Origin: Codonopsis lanceolata | Lineage: Eukaryota > Streptophyta > Magnoliopsida > Asterales > Campanulaceae | Direction: 5' to 3' | Assembly (NCBI GenBank): GCA_013146195.2 | Contig: CM028377.1 | Span: forward strand, 32,927,632-32,991,631 | Length of the DNA stretch: 64,000 bases | In this document: piece after piece, positions 27,257-38,079 of the stretch | How positions within the stretch are numbered: the stretch's first letter is position 1 | How the letters are laid out: each line of letters opens with the position of its first letter | Translations under genes and position numbers: made by a program | The notes under the pieces: model-generated | What the model saw: the letters and a program-made list of their open reading frames with translations, nothing else | Database searches by the model: none | What the model was told of the DNA's origin: nothing

Positions 27257-27416
27257 GGAAGAAAGACAGAAGATCAACCAAGGAAGAGAAGGGAAAGAAT
27301 AACAGTGAAGAACATAAACTTGATTTGAAGAAGAAGAGTTATGAACTTTCTTCTGCAGCAATGATAAAAGAAGAAAGGCATGAAGAACAAACAACCAGAA
27401 TCGATGTGCCCTTTAA

Positions 27417-27430
27417 TGGCTCTGACACCA
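27417..27430 (-). other. Primer-binding site (tRNA-Met type)
   Basis: TGGTGTCAGAGCCA directly abuts the LTR on the minus strand. The usual copia site complementary to initiator tRNA-Met is TGGTATCAGAGC, so this has one transition. Confidence 0.85.
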
Positions 27431-27553
27431 TGTTAACAATTGGAACAAGAGAAGAGAGAAAATATATTGGAATATTATTGATTTTTCTTAAGAGAGAAAA
27501 TATATTGGAATATTATTGATTTTTCTTAAAGGAATGATCAAAATATGATTAGA

Positions 27554-27611
<58 letters not shown>

Positions 27612-27807
27612 TTTACAGATACATCGACAACAGGCTTCAGCCAAGAAAAGAAGATGGAAATTACAAGATTATCCTTAATGAATAACTAACTAAACTACCA
27701 AAGAAACAAGATATACACTTGACACCCCTGTAGTTGTATAACTTCTGAATAGAGACACTGAGGCCCCTGAAGATACATTGAATCAGTTTTTCTTCTTTAT
27801 TTTAACA
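27431..27807 (-). repeat. 5' LTR of the 22-28 kb copia element
   Basis: 377 bp, same ends as the other LTR. It carries a tandem copy of about 40 bp (GAGAGAAAATATATTGGAAT starts at about 27452 and again at about 27492) that the left LTR lacks. Its (TA)n tract (about 27556-27609) is shorter than the left one. Confidence 0.95.
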
Positions 27808-28290
27808 GATACATTACGGCAAACTGTAGTACATTGTAGCACCATCCTGGCGCCACTCCTACAATCATGTGGGTGGCACCACTCCAAGCTTTGTAGTTTC
27901 AAATTTCATACTTTGACCCCTGCATTTTACTGTTTTGCGCATCCTGCTTTGTCTTTTTGCATTTTCAACCCTGTAACTTGACATTTGTTAATGTTTCAAC
28001 AGGTCTTGATATTTTATGTCATGTTACATACCAGGGGTATGAAATTGGAGTGTCTACAGAGCCCCTCAACGATGGAGTCTACGGGTAACCCACAGCTTAC
28101 TGAGTAGACGAACATCGTTGATAAGAAATAGACTCTCCAATTTCGTTCAATCAATACGATGGGAGAGATACAACAGGTAGCAGTTATAATGCAACAGTTT
28201 ACAATGCAAACCAAACCTCCATATCCTAGACTTTTTTAGTCAGTTATAGCAGGTTATCGTAGTTTTTAAGCAGATATTCAAATTAAATGC

Positions 28291-28470
28291 TCTGATGGTC
28301 GGACCTACTAATGTAGGCTGCCTACGTATTCCTTAATAAAGGAAATCAGACCAAACGTAATTCGGCCAAAAACAAGCATGCTGCAATGGTAACAAACAAG
28401 TGTTGTGATGGTCGTACCTACCGAAGTAGGCTGCCTACGTATCCTTATCCAAGGAATCAGACCAAACGTA
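28291..28470. repeat. Direct repeat inside the LTR-like region
   Basis: GTAGGCTGCCTACGTAT followed by AAATCAGACCAAACGTA at about 28311 recurs at about 28425 with period close to 112 bp. This motif is familiar from dicot Tat/Ogre-type LTRs. It lies directly before the hairpin array. Confidence 0.6.
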
Positions 28471-28573
28471 GTTCATCTTTACTGGGGATCAAGTGCTACA
28501 ATGCAGACAAGTGTTATGCAGAAATATAGCTGTAATATCCATTACAACCTAGTGAAAATAACGCATATCAAAA

Positions 28574-30150
28574 TGCAATACCCATTGCATCACAACACAA
28601 AACGCAATATCCATTGCGTCGCCACGAAACAAAATGCAATATCCATTGCATTAACACGAAAAACGGATGCAATATCCATTGCATCGCAACACAAAACGCA
28701 ATATCCATTGCGTCGACACAAAACTTAATGCAATATCCATTGCATTAACACGGAAAACGGATGCAATATCCATTGCATCGCAACACAAAACGCAATATCC
28801 ATTGCGTCGACACAAAACTTAATGCAATATCCATTGCATTAACACGGGAAGCAGATGCAATATCCATTGCATCGCAACACAAAACGCAATATCTATTGCG
28901 TCGCCACGAGACAAAATGCAATATCCATTGCATTAACACGGAAAGCAGATGCAATATTCATTGCATCGCAACACAAAGCACAATATCCATTGTGTCGACA
29001 CAAAACTTAATGCAATATCCATTGCATTAACACGGAAAATGGATGCAATATCCATTGCATCGCAACACAAAACGCAATATCCATTGCGTCGACACAAAAC
29101 TTAATGCAATATCCATTGCATTAACACGGGAAGCAGCTGAAATATCCATTGCATCGCAACACTAGACGCGATATCCATTGCGTCGCCACGAAACAAAATA
29201 CAATATCCATTGCATTAACACGGAAAGCAGATGCAATATCCATTGCATCGCAACACAAAACGCAATATCCATTGCGTCGACACAAAACTTAATGCAATAT
29301 CCATTGCATTAACACGGAAAACGGATGCAATATCCATTGCATCGCAATACAAAACGCAATATCCATTGTGTCGACACAAAACGCAATATCCATTATGTCG
29401 ACACAAAACTTAATGCAATATCCATTGCATTAACACGGGAAGCAGATGCAATATCCATTGCATCGCAACACAAAACACAATGTCCATTACGTCGCCACGA
29501 AACAAAATGCAATATCCATTGCATTAACACGGAAAGCAGATGCAATATCCATTGCATCGCAACACTAGACGCGATATCCATCACATTACTAAAAGACGGA
29601 TGCAATATTCATTGCATCGCAACGCTAGATGCGATATCCATCGCATCAACACGCAAAGATGGATGCAATATCCATTGCATCGCAATGCTGGATGCGATAT
29701 CCATCGCATCAACACGGAAAGACGGATGCAATATCCATTGCATCGCAACACTAGATGCGATATCCATCGCATCAACACGGAAATACGGATGCAATATCCA
29801 TTGCATCGCAACGCTAGATGCGATATCCATCGCATCAACACGGAAATACGGATGCAATATCCATTGCATCGCAACGCTAGATGCGATATCCATCGCATCA
29901 ACACGGAAAGACAGATGTAATATCCATTGCATTGCAACGCTAGATGCGATATCCATCGCATCAACACGGAAAGACGGATGTAATATCCATTGCATCGCAA
30001 CGCTAGATGTGATATCCATCGCATCAACACAGAAAGACGGATGCAATATCCATTGCATCAAAACGCTAGATGCGATATCCATCGCATTACTAAAAAGACG
30101 GATGCAATATCCATTGCACCATAACGATAAATGCGATATCCATCGCATTA
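28574..30150. repeat. Tandem array of short perfect hairpins (minisatellite)
   Basis: Roughly fifty copies of a core of the form arm-ATCC-arm', where the arms are reverse complements: TGCAAT/ATTGCA, CGCAAT/ATTGCG, TGCGAT/ATCGCA, CACAAT/ATTGTG. Arms reach 10 bp (28725-28748, TTAATGCAAT/ATTGCATTAA). From about 28.6 to 29.56 kb the cores form a 94-bp higher-order unit (29+32+33 bp; for example 28668 to 28762). From about 29.56 kb they form a 63-bp unit (29+34; for example 29727 to 29790). Because 63 is divisible by three, long frames stay open on both strands (286 codons at 29325-30185); I treat these as repeat artefacts. It sits inside LTR-like DNA. No function is known to me. Confidence 0.9.
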
Positions 30151-30459
30151 CTAAAAGAACGGACGCTGCGATGCACGTGATGTGATGCTAAATAGACAAG
30201 TGCTGCAAAGGTAATTATCCAGTGTTGTGATGCATGATATGTCTCCTCAAGAACGCTGTCTTCGTCGGAGGACAAGACCTTTCCCTCTGATCCGGGGTTG
30301 TATGCCCCTTTAGGAAAGTCTTCCAAACATCATACAAATGCACAGAAAAGGAGTAAAATACTTACCTTTTCTTATATTTGCTTTGCCTTTGCGACCATCT
30401 GTCGCTGCGGCTGCTTTTGCTGCTTTACGTTGCACCTGCTGGGGATTTTTCTTTTGTCG

Positions 30460-30700
30460 TAGTTCCAGCTTTTGCTGGAAATTTTTTCCTTTTGTTGCTG
30501 CAATTTCCGGCCTTAGCTGGAAATTTCTTTCCTACATTACATTTTTAAACCCCAATTGGAAAATTCTCTTTCTTGGTATTTCTTCTTTTTTCTTTGCATT
30601 TTCCGACTTCAAATTTGAAAAAGTCTCTTTTACTGGTATTTCCGGCCTTGGCTGGAAATTTCTTCTTTGCTCCGATTTTCTTTTATGCCCCATTCTTGAC
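30460..30700. repeat. Dispersed GGAAATTT/TTTCCGGCC repeats
   Basis: TTTCCGGCCTTAGCTGGAAA at about 30506 and TTTCCGGCCTTGGCTGGAAA at about 30639 are near-copies, with looser relatives near 30470 and 30545. The copies are themselves near-palindromic (TTTCC...GGAAA). They belong to the LTR-like region. The stretch 30.7-31.2 kb shows nothing else apart from T-rich runs. Confidence 0.55.
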
Positions 30701-31219
30701 GTCTGGGGATATGGACTTCACTTTTTGTAACTTTTGATGATGCTGTGGAGGATTTTTGGGAGGTGATCCTTGGCGAGATGCTGGCAGGACATTCATAGGC
30801 TGACGCGGTGGAAGACCTGATAAGATGCAGTAGAAAGATGCAAGAAAAGGATGCAAGCATGCGAATGAAATTTTCCTTTTCTTTTAAAAAAACTTTTGAA
30901 TATGTATGTGTACCATCTGTTTCTTAAACATGTTAAGACAGGATAAGGCAAGGTGATGGAAATGCAATATAAGATCTTGAGATGTGACTTTTAGTTGGCT
31001 TTGGAGGGTTATGTGTATAGGAGTTGATATTTGAAATGGAGGTGGATGATGTGTTGGGTCAGTTTTCAGTCTTTTGACTAGTGCATCAATAATAAAAAAA
31101 GGAATTCAACCTGGACTAGTGAGCCCTACTAATCAATGCCTCGGAGGAACCTTTTTTTTTTCTTTTCTTTTCCCCTCTCTTTTTTTTTTGTTCGTGCTCT
31201 AACTTTTGCCTAGGCCGCC

Positions 31220-32477
31220 TGTTGATTCTTATTTGTATTAGATTTATATCTGTTCATACATTACCCTAGTTTTATACTTCAGTGGCTAATCGGGCTGCGT
31301 ATCGATTAGCGTGACAACTGTGTATAGAACTTTGCCAAGTATAGCTTTTATAGGACTTCACAGGTTCAGCGGAAGACCTCTTCAAAGCTTCACCGAAGAC
31401 TCCGATCCTGTCGGCGGACCTTGTCTACACTCGGTCAAGATCATGACGTGTCTAGTCAAGCATTCCATTATGAATCAATTTAAATTTATCCTTATCAGTT
31501 TGAATTTAAATTGAGACATTTCCTGACACCTCAATCCCGCCGAAAGCTGCTTTCCGAAAAGTAGGAAGACTTTTCAGGAGGCGATGAAAGCAGGGAAGCG
31601 GTATCACCTACTGCGTAACAACTCTCGAATCGACACCAGTATTGCCCCACTTTTAGAAGATCTCGAAATCATTCCACTCGCTCTAGATATCTATGAAGAC
31701 GAATTTCTTGACTGACAGCCCCATGCATTTAATGCATTCATAATAGAGCTGTTAAAAGTCTTCATCTTCTCCAACGGCTCTCAAGATTGCACCTGCTATA
31801 AATGCTGCCATTAAAGACTGAAGAAACATTCAAGTAGAGATCGATCGAACACTTGTAGAATTGCTCTGAAAATCCACAACGACTCAGTTTTAATACTCAG
31901 TGCATTCAAGAGATCCTAAACAGATCTAGAAATCCTCGTCAACAACAAGAAGCTGTTCATCAACACTTATTACTTTACTTCTTGTTGTTTTCATTCTTAA
32001 GCTATACTTCTGCACAATTTAAATATCTTGTTTTCACAGATATTTAATTCCTTAGACCCCAAACACAAGTCAATATTTTGTACACGATCCATTAGGAATA
32101 TTCTTTGTAATAGATCTAGTGGAAAACATAGTGCACTATTTAAATCCAAGGTTGACTGCCTTGGTGGTGGACGTAGCACTTTTTATAGTGTGAACCATCC
32201 CAAAATACTTGTGTTATTCCTTTACTGTTTGTCTACTGTTTGAACTGTTTATTACTTTAGTTATCTTTATCCTTTAAACAGCAGAACTTAAGTAACTTTA
32301 AGGTCTAGGTAGTCCTTATCGGCGGAGACTTGAAACTACTTTGAAAGTCTTTCGCTACTTCAATCTTTTCAATAGATTGTAAGTACCTTTCAAAGAACTT
32401 ACTCAAAAGTTTTTAAGTGTATAATAAGCTATTCAACCCCCCCTTCTAGCTTATTATTGTGCCCGTTGGGACCCACA
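31220..32477 (+). repeat. 5' LTR of element A
   Basis: Begins TGTTGATTCTTATTTG and ends GGGACCCACA two bases before the primer-binding site. It matches the LTR of element B (48938-50178) in inverse orientation, including TATCGATTAGCGTG near the start and CTTCTAGCTTATTATTGTGC at the end. No target duplication can be tested because the other end is not assembled. Confidence 0.88.
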
Positions 32478-32479
32478 AT

Positions 32480-32490
32480 TGGTATCAGAG
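32480..32490 (+). other. Primer-binding site of element A
   Basis: TGGTATCAGAG, complementary to the 3' end of initiator tRNA-Met, two bases after the LTR end, as usual for plant copia elements. Confidence 0.85.
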
Positions 32491-32546
32491 TTTTACTCTT
32501 TGAAAACAAGTTTTTCCGAGATTAAACTCTTGAGAGATTCGATCCA

Positions 32547-34766
32547 ATGGCATAAACACACTACATGCTGCCTACATCTAATGCAAACCACGTCCCAATA
32601 TTGGACGAAAGCCATTTCGATGTATGGAAGGACAAGGTAATGCGATTTATGAACTCTATTGACAACAGATTATGGAAGTGCGTTACTGCAGGTCAACATG
32701 TACCAATGAAGCCCAACCTTCTAGCCTCCATCGTGGGAATCCTGCGAAGTTCCCAAAGAAGAATCGAGATGGACAGAGGACTACGGCGGTAGAGCTTGGC
32801 GAAGGAAATTAATATAATTACTAGCTCTCTAGACACAAGCACATACCAGCAAGTGATTCGATGTACAACTGCAAAAGAGATGTGGGAAGCTCTTGTGGAA
32901 TACTTGGAAGGAGACCAAGACACAAGAGATAACAGAAAGTACACATACATCCAGCAGTTTGATTCCTTCAAAAAGGATCCAAAGGAAACCTTGAGACAAG
33001 CATACGATCGCTTCAGTGAGGTAATAAATAGTTGTTTTTCTCTTGGTAAAACTTATGACAAAAAGGAAATGAACATGAGGTTTCTAGGCTCTCTAGGTAG
33101 CTTATGGCATGTTAAGACCACAACTATGAAAGAATCCAAAAACTTAAACGAGATGACTCTCCGTAGTCTCTACGCAAGTTAAAGGTTTATGAGCTCAAAG
33201 TAAATCAAGCTCTAGAGCAAGACAAACAGTTCAGAACTGTGTCCTTGCCAGCTATGGTCCAAGAAGAAATCACTGTTGAAAACAAACCTTCCATTTCCTC
33301 ATGTGAAAATGATTTTCTCTCAGATGAACAATTTGCTATGTTTGTAAAATGTTTTCAAAAATTTGCAAAATATGGAAGGAAGAACACACACCAACAACCT
33401 TTTAGAAAAACTGGTGAAAGCTCATCTAAAGAAGAGCTTGTGTGTTACAATTGTAGAAAACCTGGTCATGTTGCCTCCAAATGTCCAAAGCCAAAATTTG
33501 AAGCATACCGAAAACCTACTTATAGAAAATTTCAAAAGCAAAAAGGTATGTTGGCTGAAGACATAGAAGACAATCAGGTTGCTACATGGTTTGAGACTGA
33601 TTCAGAAGAGGAAGAGGATGATTGTGAGCAAGCTAACATATGCTTAATAGCTCATGATTCAGGTCCTACCTATGACTCTGAAAATAAAGTCGAAATCTCA
33701 CCCAGTCCCTTAGATAAAAGTGAGATCAACAGTGAGAACTTCAGTAAGGAAGAACTTCTCAAGGATAATCAAGATATGCTTGAAGAATTTAATTCCTTTA
33801 GAGTAGTCTATGTTAAACTTGCCAAGAACTGTAAGAAACTTACTGCTGAGAAATCTCTGATGGCAGCTGAGATTCAAACTCTCAATAGCTATCAACAAGA
33901 AAGTATCAAGCTGAAGGAAGAAAACAAATTCCTTTGTGACAAAATTGAATGTCTAACTGAGCACATCAAAGGACTTGACCTAGAGAAAATTGCCTTACAA
34001 AAGACAATTGACTCCTGGAACAGCTTCAAAGATGCCTTCGAATAAATCCTTTCAAGCCAAAAATCTAGTAATGATAAATCTGGCATAGGATATTCTGATG
34101 AGCCCTTTATGACATTCCCTTCAGTCACAGAGAAAGGTGAATCCTCTGAGACTGCTAATGATATGTCTTTCTCTAAACAGACATTCGGAAATAAAGGGAA
34201 ACAAGGCCTTGGCTATTCAAGTGTTCCTTATGTTTACCCCAAAGTTCAGAAGGGAAAAGCCAAATGACTGATTCAAATGAGAAACCTGAAAGGGTAACGG
34301 TAGAGAAAATAAAGTCTACCGGCAACAACTCTGCTAAGGCAAAGCTGCTGGCGGTAGACCTACTAAATCTATATCGGTAACTATCAAGTTTGTCTATGAA
34401 ACAGGTAAGGCTCCTGTACCTGTTGAAAGTAAACTTAAAGGTATCCTACCGAATCCTCCTAAAAAGGTAATCAACAGACTAGCTAAAGCTAAGTCTAGTG
34501 ATAACCTACCTAGGAAGATCCAAAAGAAACCAATTAAGTCTACCGTCAATAAGCAAGCTGAGCCAAGAATGAATGTTAAGAAAAATGATATTCATAATCA
34601 TTCCTCAGTTAAGGCCACTAACAGTTCTATATGGAATTTCCACTTATGTCATTCTTGCAATTGCCTAGACCATCTGGCCCCAGAATGCCTGCTAAGGTTC
34701 ACTCCAAGATCTGAGAGACCTAGTTCTCTCAAGGTTAGGCAGGTATGGGTTCCAAAAGGTTGCTAA
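32547..34766 (+). pseudogene. gag of element A
   Basis: The first ATG (32547) meets TAA after two codons where element B has a Gln codon. A further ATG lies at 32565. Core copia gag motifs are FDVWKDKVMRFMNSIDNRLW and YTYIQQFDSFKKDPKETLRQ. The zinc knuckle CYNCRKPGHVASKC is at 33442-33483. A long Glu/Lys-rich, coiled-coil-like C-terminal part follows, then VRQVWVPKGC and TAA at 34764-34766. Several indels break the frame (about 32.76-32.80, 33.18, 34.26-34.34 kb), plus TAA at 34043-34045. Confidence 0.85.
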
Positions 34767-34830
34767 TCCTTAGGACCCAAAAGAAAATAAAGGGGATCTT
34801 GTTGCTTTAAATCTTTTTCAGGAATGCTTC

Positions 34831-37800
34831 ATGGCTATAGAATCAGAGAACAAAGACATCTGGTACCTGGACAGTGGCTGCTCAAGACACATGAGAGGAA
34901 ACAGAAGTCTACTTACAGATATAGCTGAAGCCAAAGGACCCACTGTTATTTTCGGAGACAATGCAAGAGGAAAGACAATTGGATATGGCTCAATCACTAG
35001 AGGAAGTCTCTCCATCAACAAAGTCTCTCTAGTGAGTGGATTACAGCACAATCTGTTGAGCATATCTCAATTCTGCGACAAAGGATTACTATGCCAATTC
35101 AACTCCAACGGTGCCTCATCAAAGCGGTGAATCTGTTCTACAATCTTGACCGGCAATAGACAAGGAAACGTCTATGTCATGGACTTAAATCTTCTAGGGA
35201 GATTCTTAAGCCTTTGCCTAGTAGCTAACAACGTTCGTGACAACAGTTGGCTATGTCATAAGCGTCTCGATCACCTCAACTTCAAGCACCTCTCAAGCTC
35301 TCAAAGATGGGCTTGTCGAAGGTCTACCTACTGCGCCGACCATGACGAGTTGTAAAGCTTGCCAACTAGGAAAACTTTCCAAGTCTTCCTTCAAAAGAAA
35401 GTCTGCGTCTTGTCAACAAAGCAGACCTCTTCAACTTCGCATATGGATCTCTTTGGACCAATCACTACTGATCGGTATTTACGGAGACAAGTATACACTT
35501 GTAGTAGTTGACGACTACTCTAGGTTCACTGGATTGAAACAATGACATCAAAAGATGAGGCGTATGATCTAGTCACCTGCTCTTTTTAGAAGACTTCAAA
35601 CTCAAAAGCTTGAAGACATTAGTGACATAAGATCGGACAATGGCAGAATTCAAGAACAATGGCGTAGAAAGATCTTGTGATGACCATGGGATCGGCCACA
35701 ACTTCTCTGCTTGGTACTCCTCGACAAAATGGTGTGGTGAGCGGAAGAACGAACATTGATTGAAGCAGAACAATCTTTGGCGAAGCAAAACTTCAAAGTA
35801 TACAGGCGGCCGTCAACTCTGCATGTTTTACCCAAAAGCAGATCCACAGTAAACAAGTTTCATAACAAAACTCCATATGAAATATGGAGAGGAAGAACCC
35901 CAATATAGGATTTCTTAAAATCTTCGGTTGTAAATGTTTTATTCTTCATAATGGAAAAGAATATAGAGGAAAATTTGATGCAAAAATCGAGACGAAGGAA
36001 TTTTTAGGGTATTCCAAACATTCAAAGCATTTCGCATTTTCAAGGTAAAACTCATTTGAAAATTTTAGAATACATGCATGTTTCTTTTGATGAATATGAC
36101 TTGTTAGAGCCTAGAAAGGCTCGAATGTTGCTAATGATTCGATAATGATGAGGCAGTACAAATACAACATCTACTTCTACCCTCATCGAGAAAACGGCAG
36201 CTGAGACCCTTCGATGCAGCTAACCCTTCACGGCGGACTTGAACTCTGCCGATCTGGGCTTCAACTCTTACGTTGACCCAAACCCATCTCTTGTTTTACC
36301 CCAAACACCTTTGCAGATCACTCATCCTTCTTGTTCACGAGAAAATGAAGGTTTTGAAGATCCTATCTCTTGAACCGATTTTGGTGAATCTCCCTCTCAA
36401 CCTACTCAGAATTCTTAAGGGAAGAACCCACGAAGTGATCTTCCTCCAACCATTATTGAAACAAGAGATCATCCTATTTCTCAAATCATTGGTGATCTCA
36501 ACACGAGGAGTTCATCGAGAAATAAAGTTCGAGAAGAGACTATGTTTGCATATGCATTCGTATCGAACTCGAGCCAAAGAAGATTGATGAAGCTATCGAA
36601 GATCATAAGCTGGATTGAAGCTATGCGAAGAAGTGAACGGTTTGAAAGATGCAAGGTGTGGAGCTTAGTTCAAAGGCCGTGATCATCCAGTTATCGGCAC
36701 CAAATGGGTATTCGAAAACAAAAGAGATGAAGATGGAAATGTCACCGAAACAAAGCTAGGCGGTTGCTCAAGGCTACAGACGGGAAGAAGGAATTGACTT
36801 CGATGAAACATTTGCTCTGTTGCTAGATTAGAGGCAATCGAGACTCTTTCTAGCCTATGCCTCGTTCATGGACTTCAAAGTGTATCGGATGGATGTAAAG
36901 AGTGCCTTTCGAATGGTGATCTTCAAGAAAGCGGTATACGTGGAGCACTCGAGGATTTGTTATTCAAGACAAAGCTGGATCATGTCTACCGACTCAAGAA
37001 AGCTCTCTATGGCCTAAAGCAAGCTCCCAGAGCTTGGTATGAAACTCTATCAAGTTCTTAATAGAACAAGGATTCGTGAGAGGAAGGATAGACACTACCT
37101 TATTCATCCTCAAGCACAAAGGTCATTCTCTTACGTACAAATCTATGTGGGCGACATCATCTTTGGATCAACTAACCAAAGCTTGTGTAAAAAGATTCGA
37201 GAAGGCGATGCAAAGCAAGTTCGAGATGAGCATGATGGGTGAACTTACCTACTTTCTAGGGCTTCTAGCCGATTCAACGGACTTAGAGCGGAATCTTCAT
37301 CGACCAAACCAAATATGAAAGGAACTAATCAAGAAATTTGGTCTTGATTCGGCTAAAGGATTTGAGACTCAATGTCTACCGTTGCCATCTTGACAAAGAT
37401 GAAAAGGAAAAGCAAGAGAACATGACCAAATGCAGAGGAATCATAGGTTCACTTCTTTACCTTCTTGCTGATAGACGACATTATGTTTGTTGTTTGTGTT
37501 TGTGCAAGATTTCAGGCGGATCAGAAGGAATCACATTTGCTTGCGCCAAGCGTATCATCGATATGTTTCAACAACAACAAATCTAGGCATCACGGTATTC
37601 CAAACACAACAATTTCGATCTAGTTGGATACTCGGATGAGATTATGCGACTGACAAAGTAGCGAGAAGAAGCACCAGTGGGACTTGTCAATTCCTTGAAA
37701 TAGACTTGTCTCGTGGTCTTCAAGAAACAAGGTTGGTTGCAAACTCCCACCAGAGGCGAAATACATTCTTGCCAGCATTTGTTGCTCTCAACTCCTATGG

Positions 37801-38079
37801 ATGAAGCAACAACTAGTGGACTACAACATCAAGGCGCAAATTGTCCATTATGTGTGACAACACATCGGCAATTCGATCTCAAAATCGATGATGCACTTTC
37901 GAAGACAAAGCACATTGATATCGTTATCACTTCCTCAAAGATCATGTGGAGAAAGGTAACATCGATGCGGAATATGTTCCAAGCGAGCATCAATTGGGAC
38001 ATTCTCACAAAACCACTGGATGCCACCGGGTTTCTTATTTAAGGAGAAATCTTGGTATGATTGATCCTCTTGCTTAATT
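34831..38079 (+). pseudogene. pol of element A, heavily frameshifted
   Basis: Protease part MAIESENKDIWYLDSGCSRH (34831 on) and an integrase segment (CKACQLGKLSKSSFK, near 35350-35400). RT pieces are YGLKQAPRAWYE (about 37009) and IYVGDIIFGSTNQ (about 37140), where the catalytic YVDD reads YVGD. RNase H pieces run to about 38.08 kb. No domain is intact in one frame. Compared with element B, many differences delete or change a base at CAG/CTG/CCG. Whether these are real mutations or consensus errors cannot be told from the sequence alone. Confidence 0.8.

Larger units (their letters stand above)
22259..27807 (-). mobile_element. Complete but inactive Ty1/copia retrotransposon
   Basis: Two direct LTRs (22259-22617 and 27431-27807) with TGTTA...TAACA ends are flanked by the perfect 5-bp duplication GATAC (22254-22258, 27808-27812). 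Reading on the minus strand, the 5' LTR is the right one. The primer-binding site TGGTGTCAGAGCCA follows it and differs by one base from the usual initiator-Met site. A purine-rich PPT (GAGAGGGGA) precedes the left LTR. The internal order is gag, protease, integrase, RT and RNase H, which is the copia order. At least three stops and one frameshift break the reading frame, while the LTRs differ by only a few bases and indels, so insertion looks fairly recent. Confidence 0.95.
20543..31088. mobile_element. Tat/Ogre-like LTR DNA (host of the nested copia element)
   Basis: Non-coding DNA on both sides of the copia element reads as one older repeat. It begins near TGATGCG (20543) and may end at GCATCA (31083-31088), which would be short inverted ends. 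No matching target duplication is visible, so the limits are provisional. Contents typical of LTRs of Tat/Ogre Ty3/gypsy elements in dicots, as I remember them, are: GGTTTCCCGCATCAAGTTAT twice (about 20955 and 21147, a tandem copy with a period of about 188 bp), GGGAAGGTGCTAAGCACCC at about 21389, and GTAGGCTGCCTACGTAT twice (28311, 28425). There is no gag or pol. The assignment is an inference. Confidence 0.45.

Noticed and set aside
28574..30150. CRISPR array
   Set aside because: Regular short repeats are present, but the 'spacers' are near-identical, the genome is a plant's and there are no cas genes.
29325..30185. 286-codon open frame with Cys/His-rich repeats, and long frames on the other strand
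   Set aside because: They run through the hairpin minisatellite. The frame stays open because the unit (63 bp) is a multiple of three and lacks stops on both strands. There is no start context, domain or codon bias.
20543..31088. Exact 5-bp target duplication for the Tat/Ogre-like region
   Set aside because: Bases next to TGATGC (20543) and GCATCA (31088) do not match, so the element limits are left provisional.
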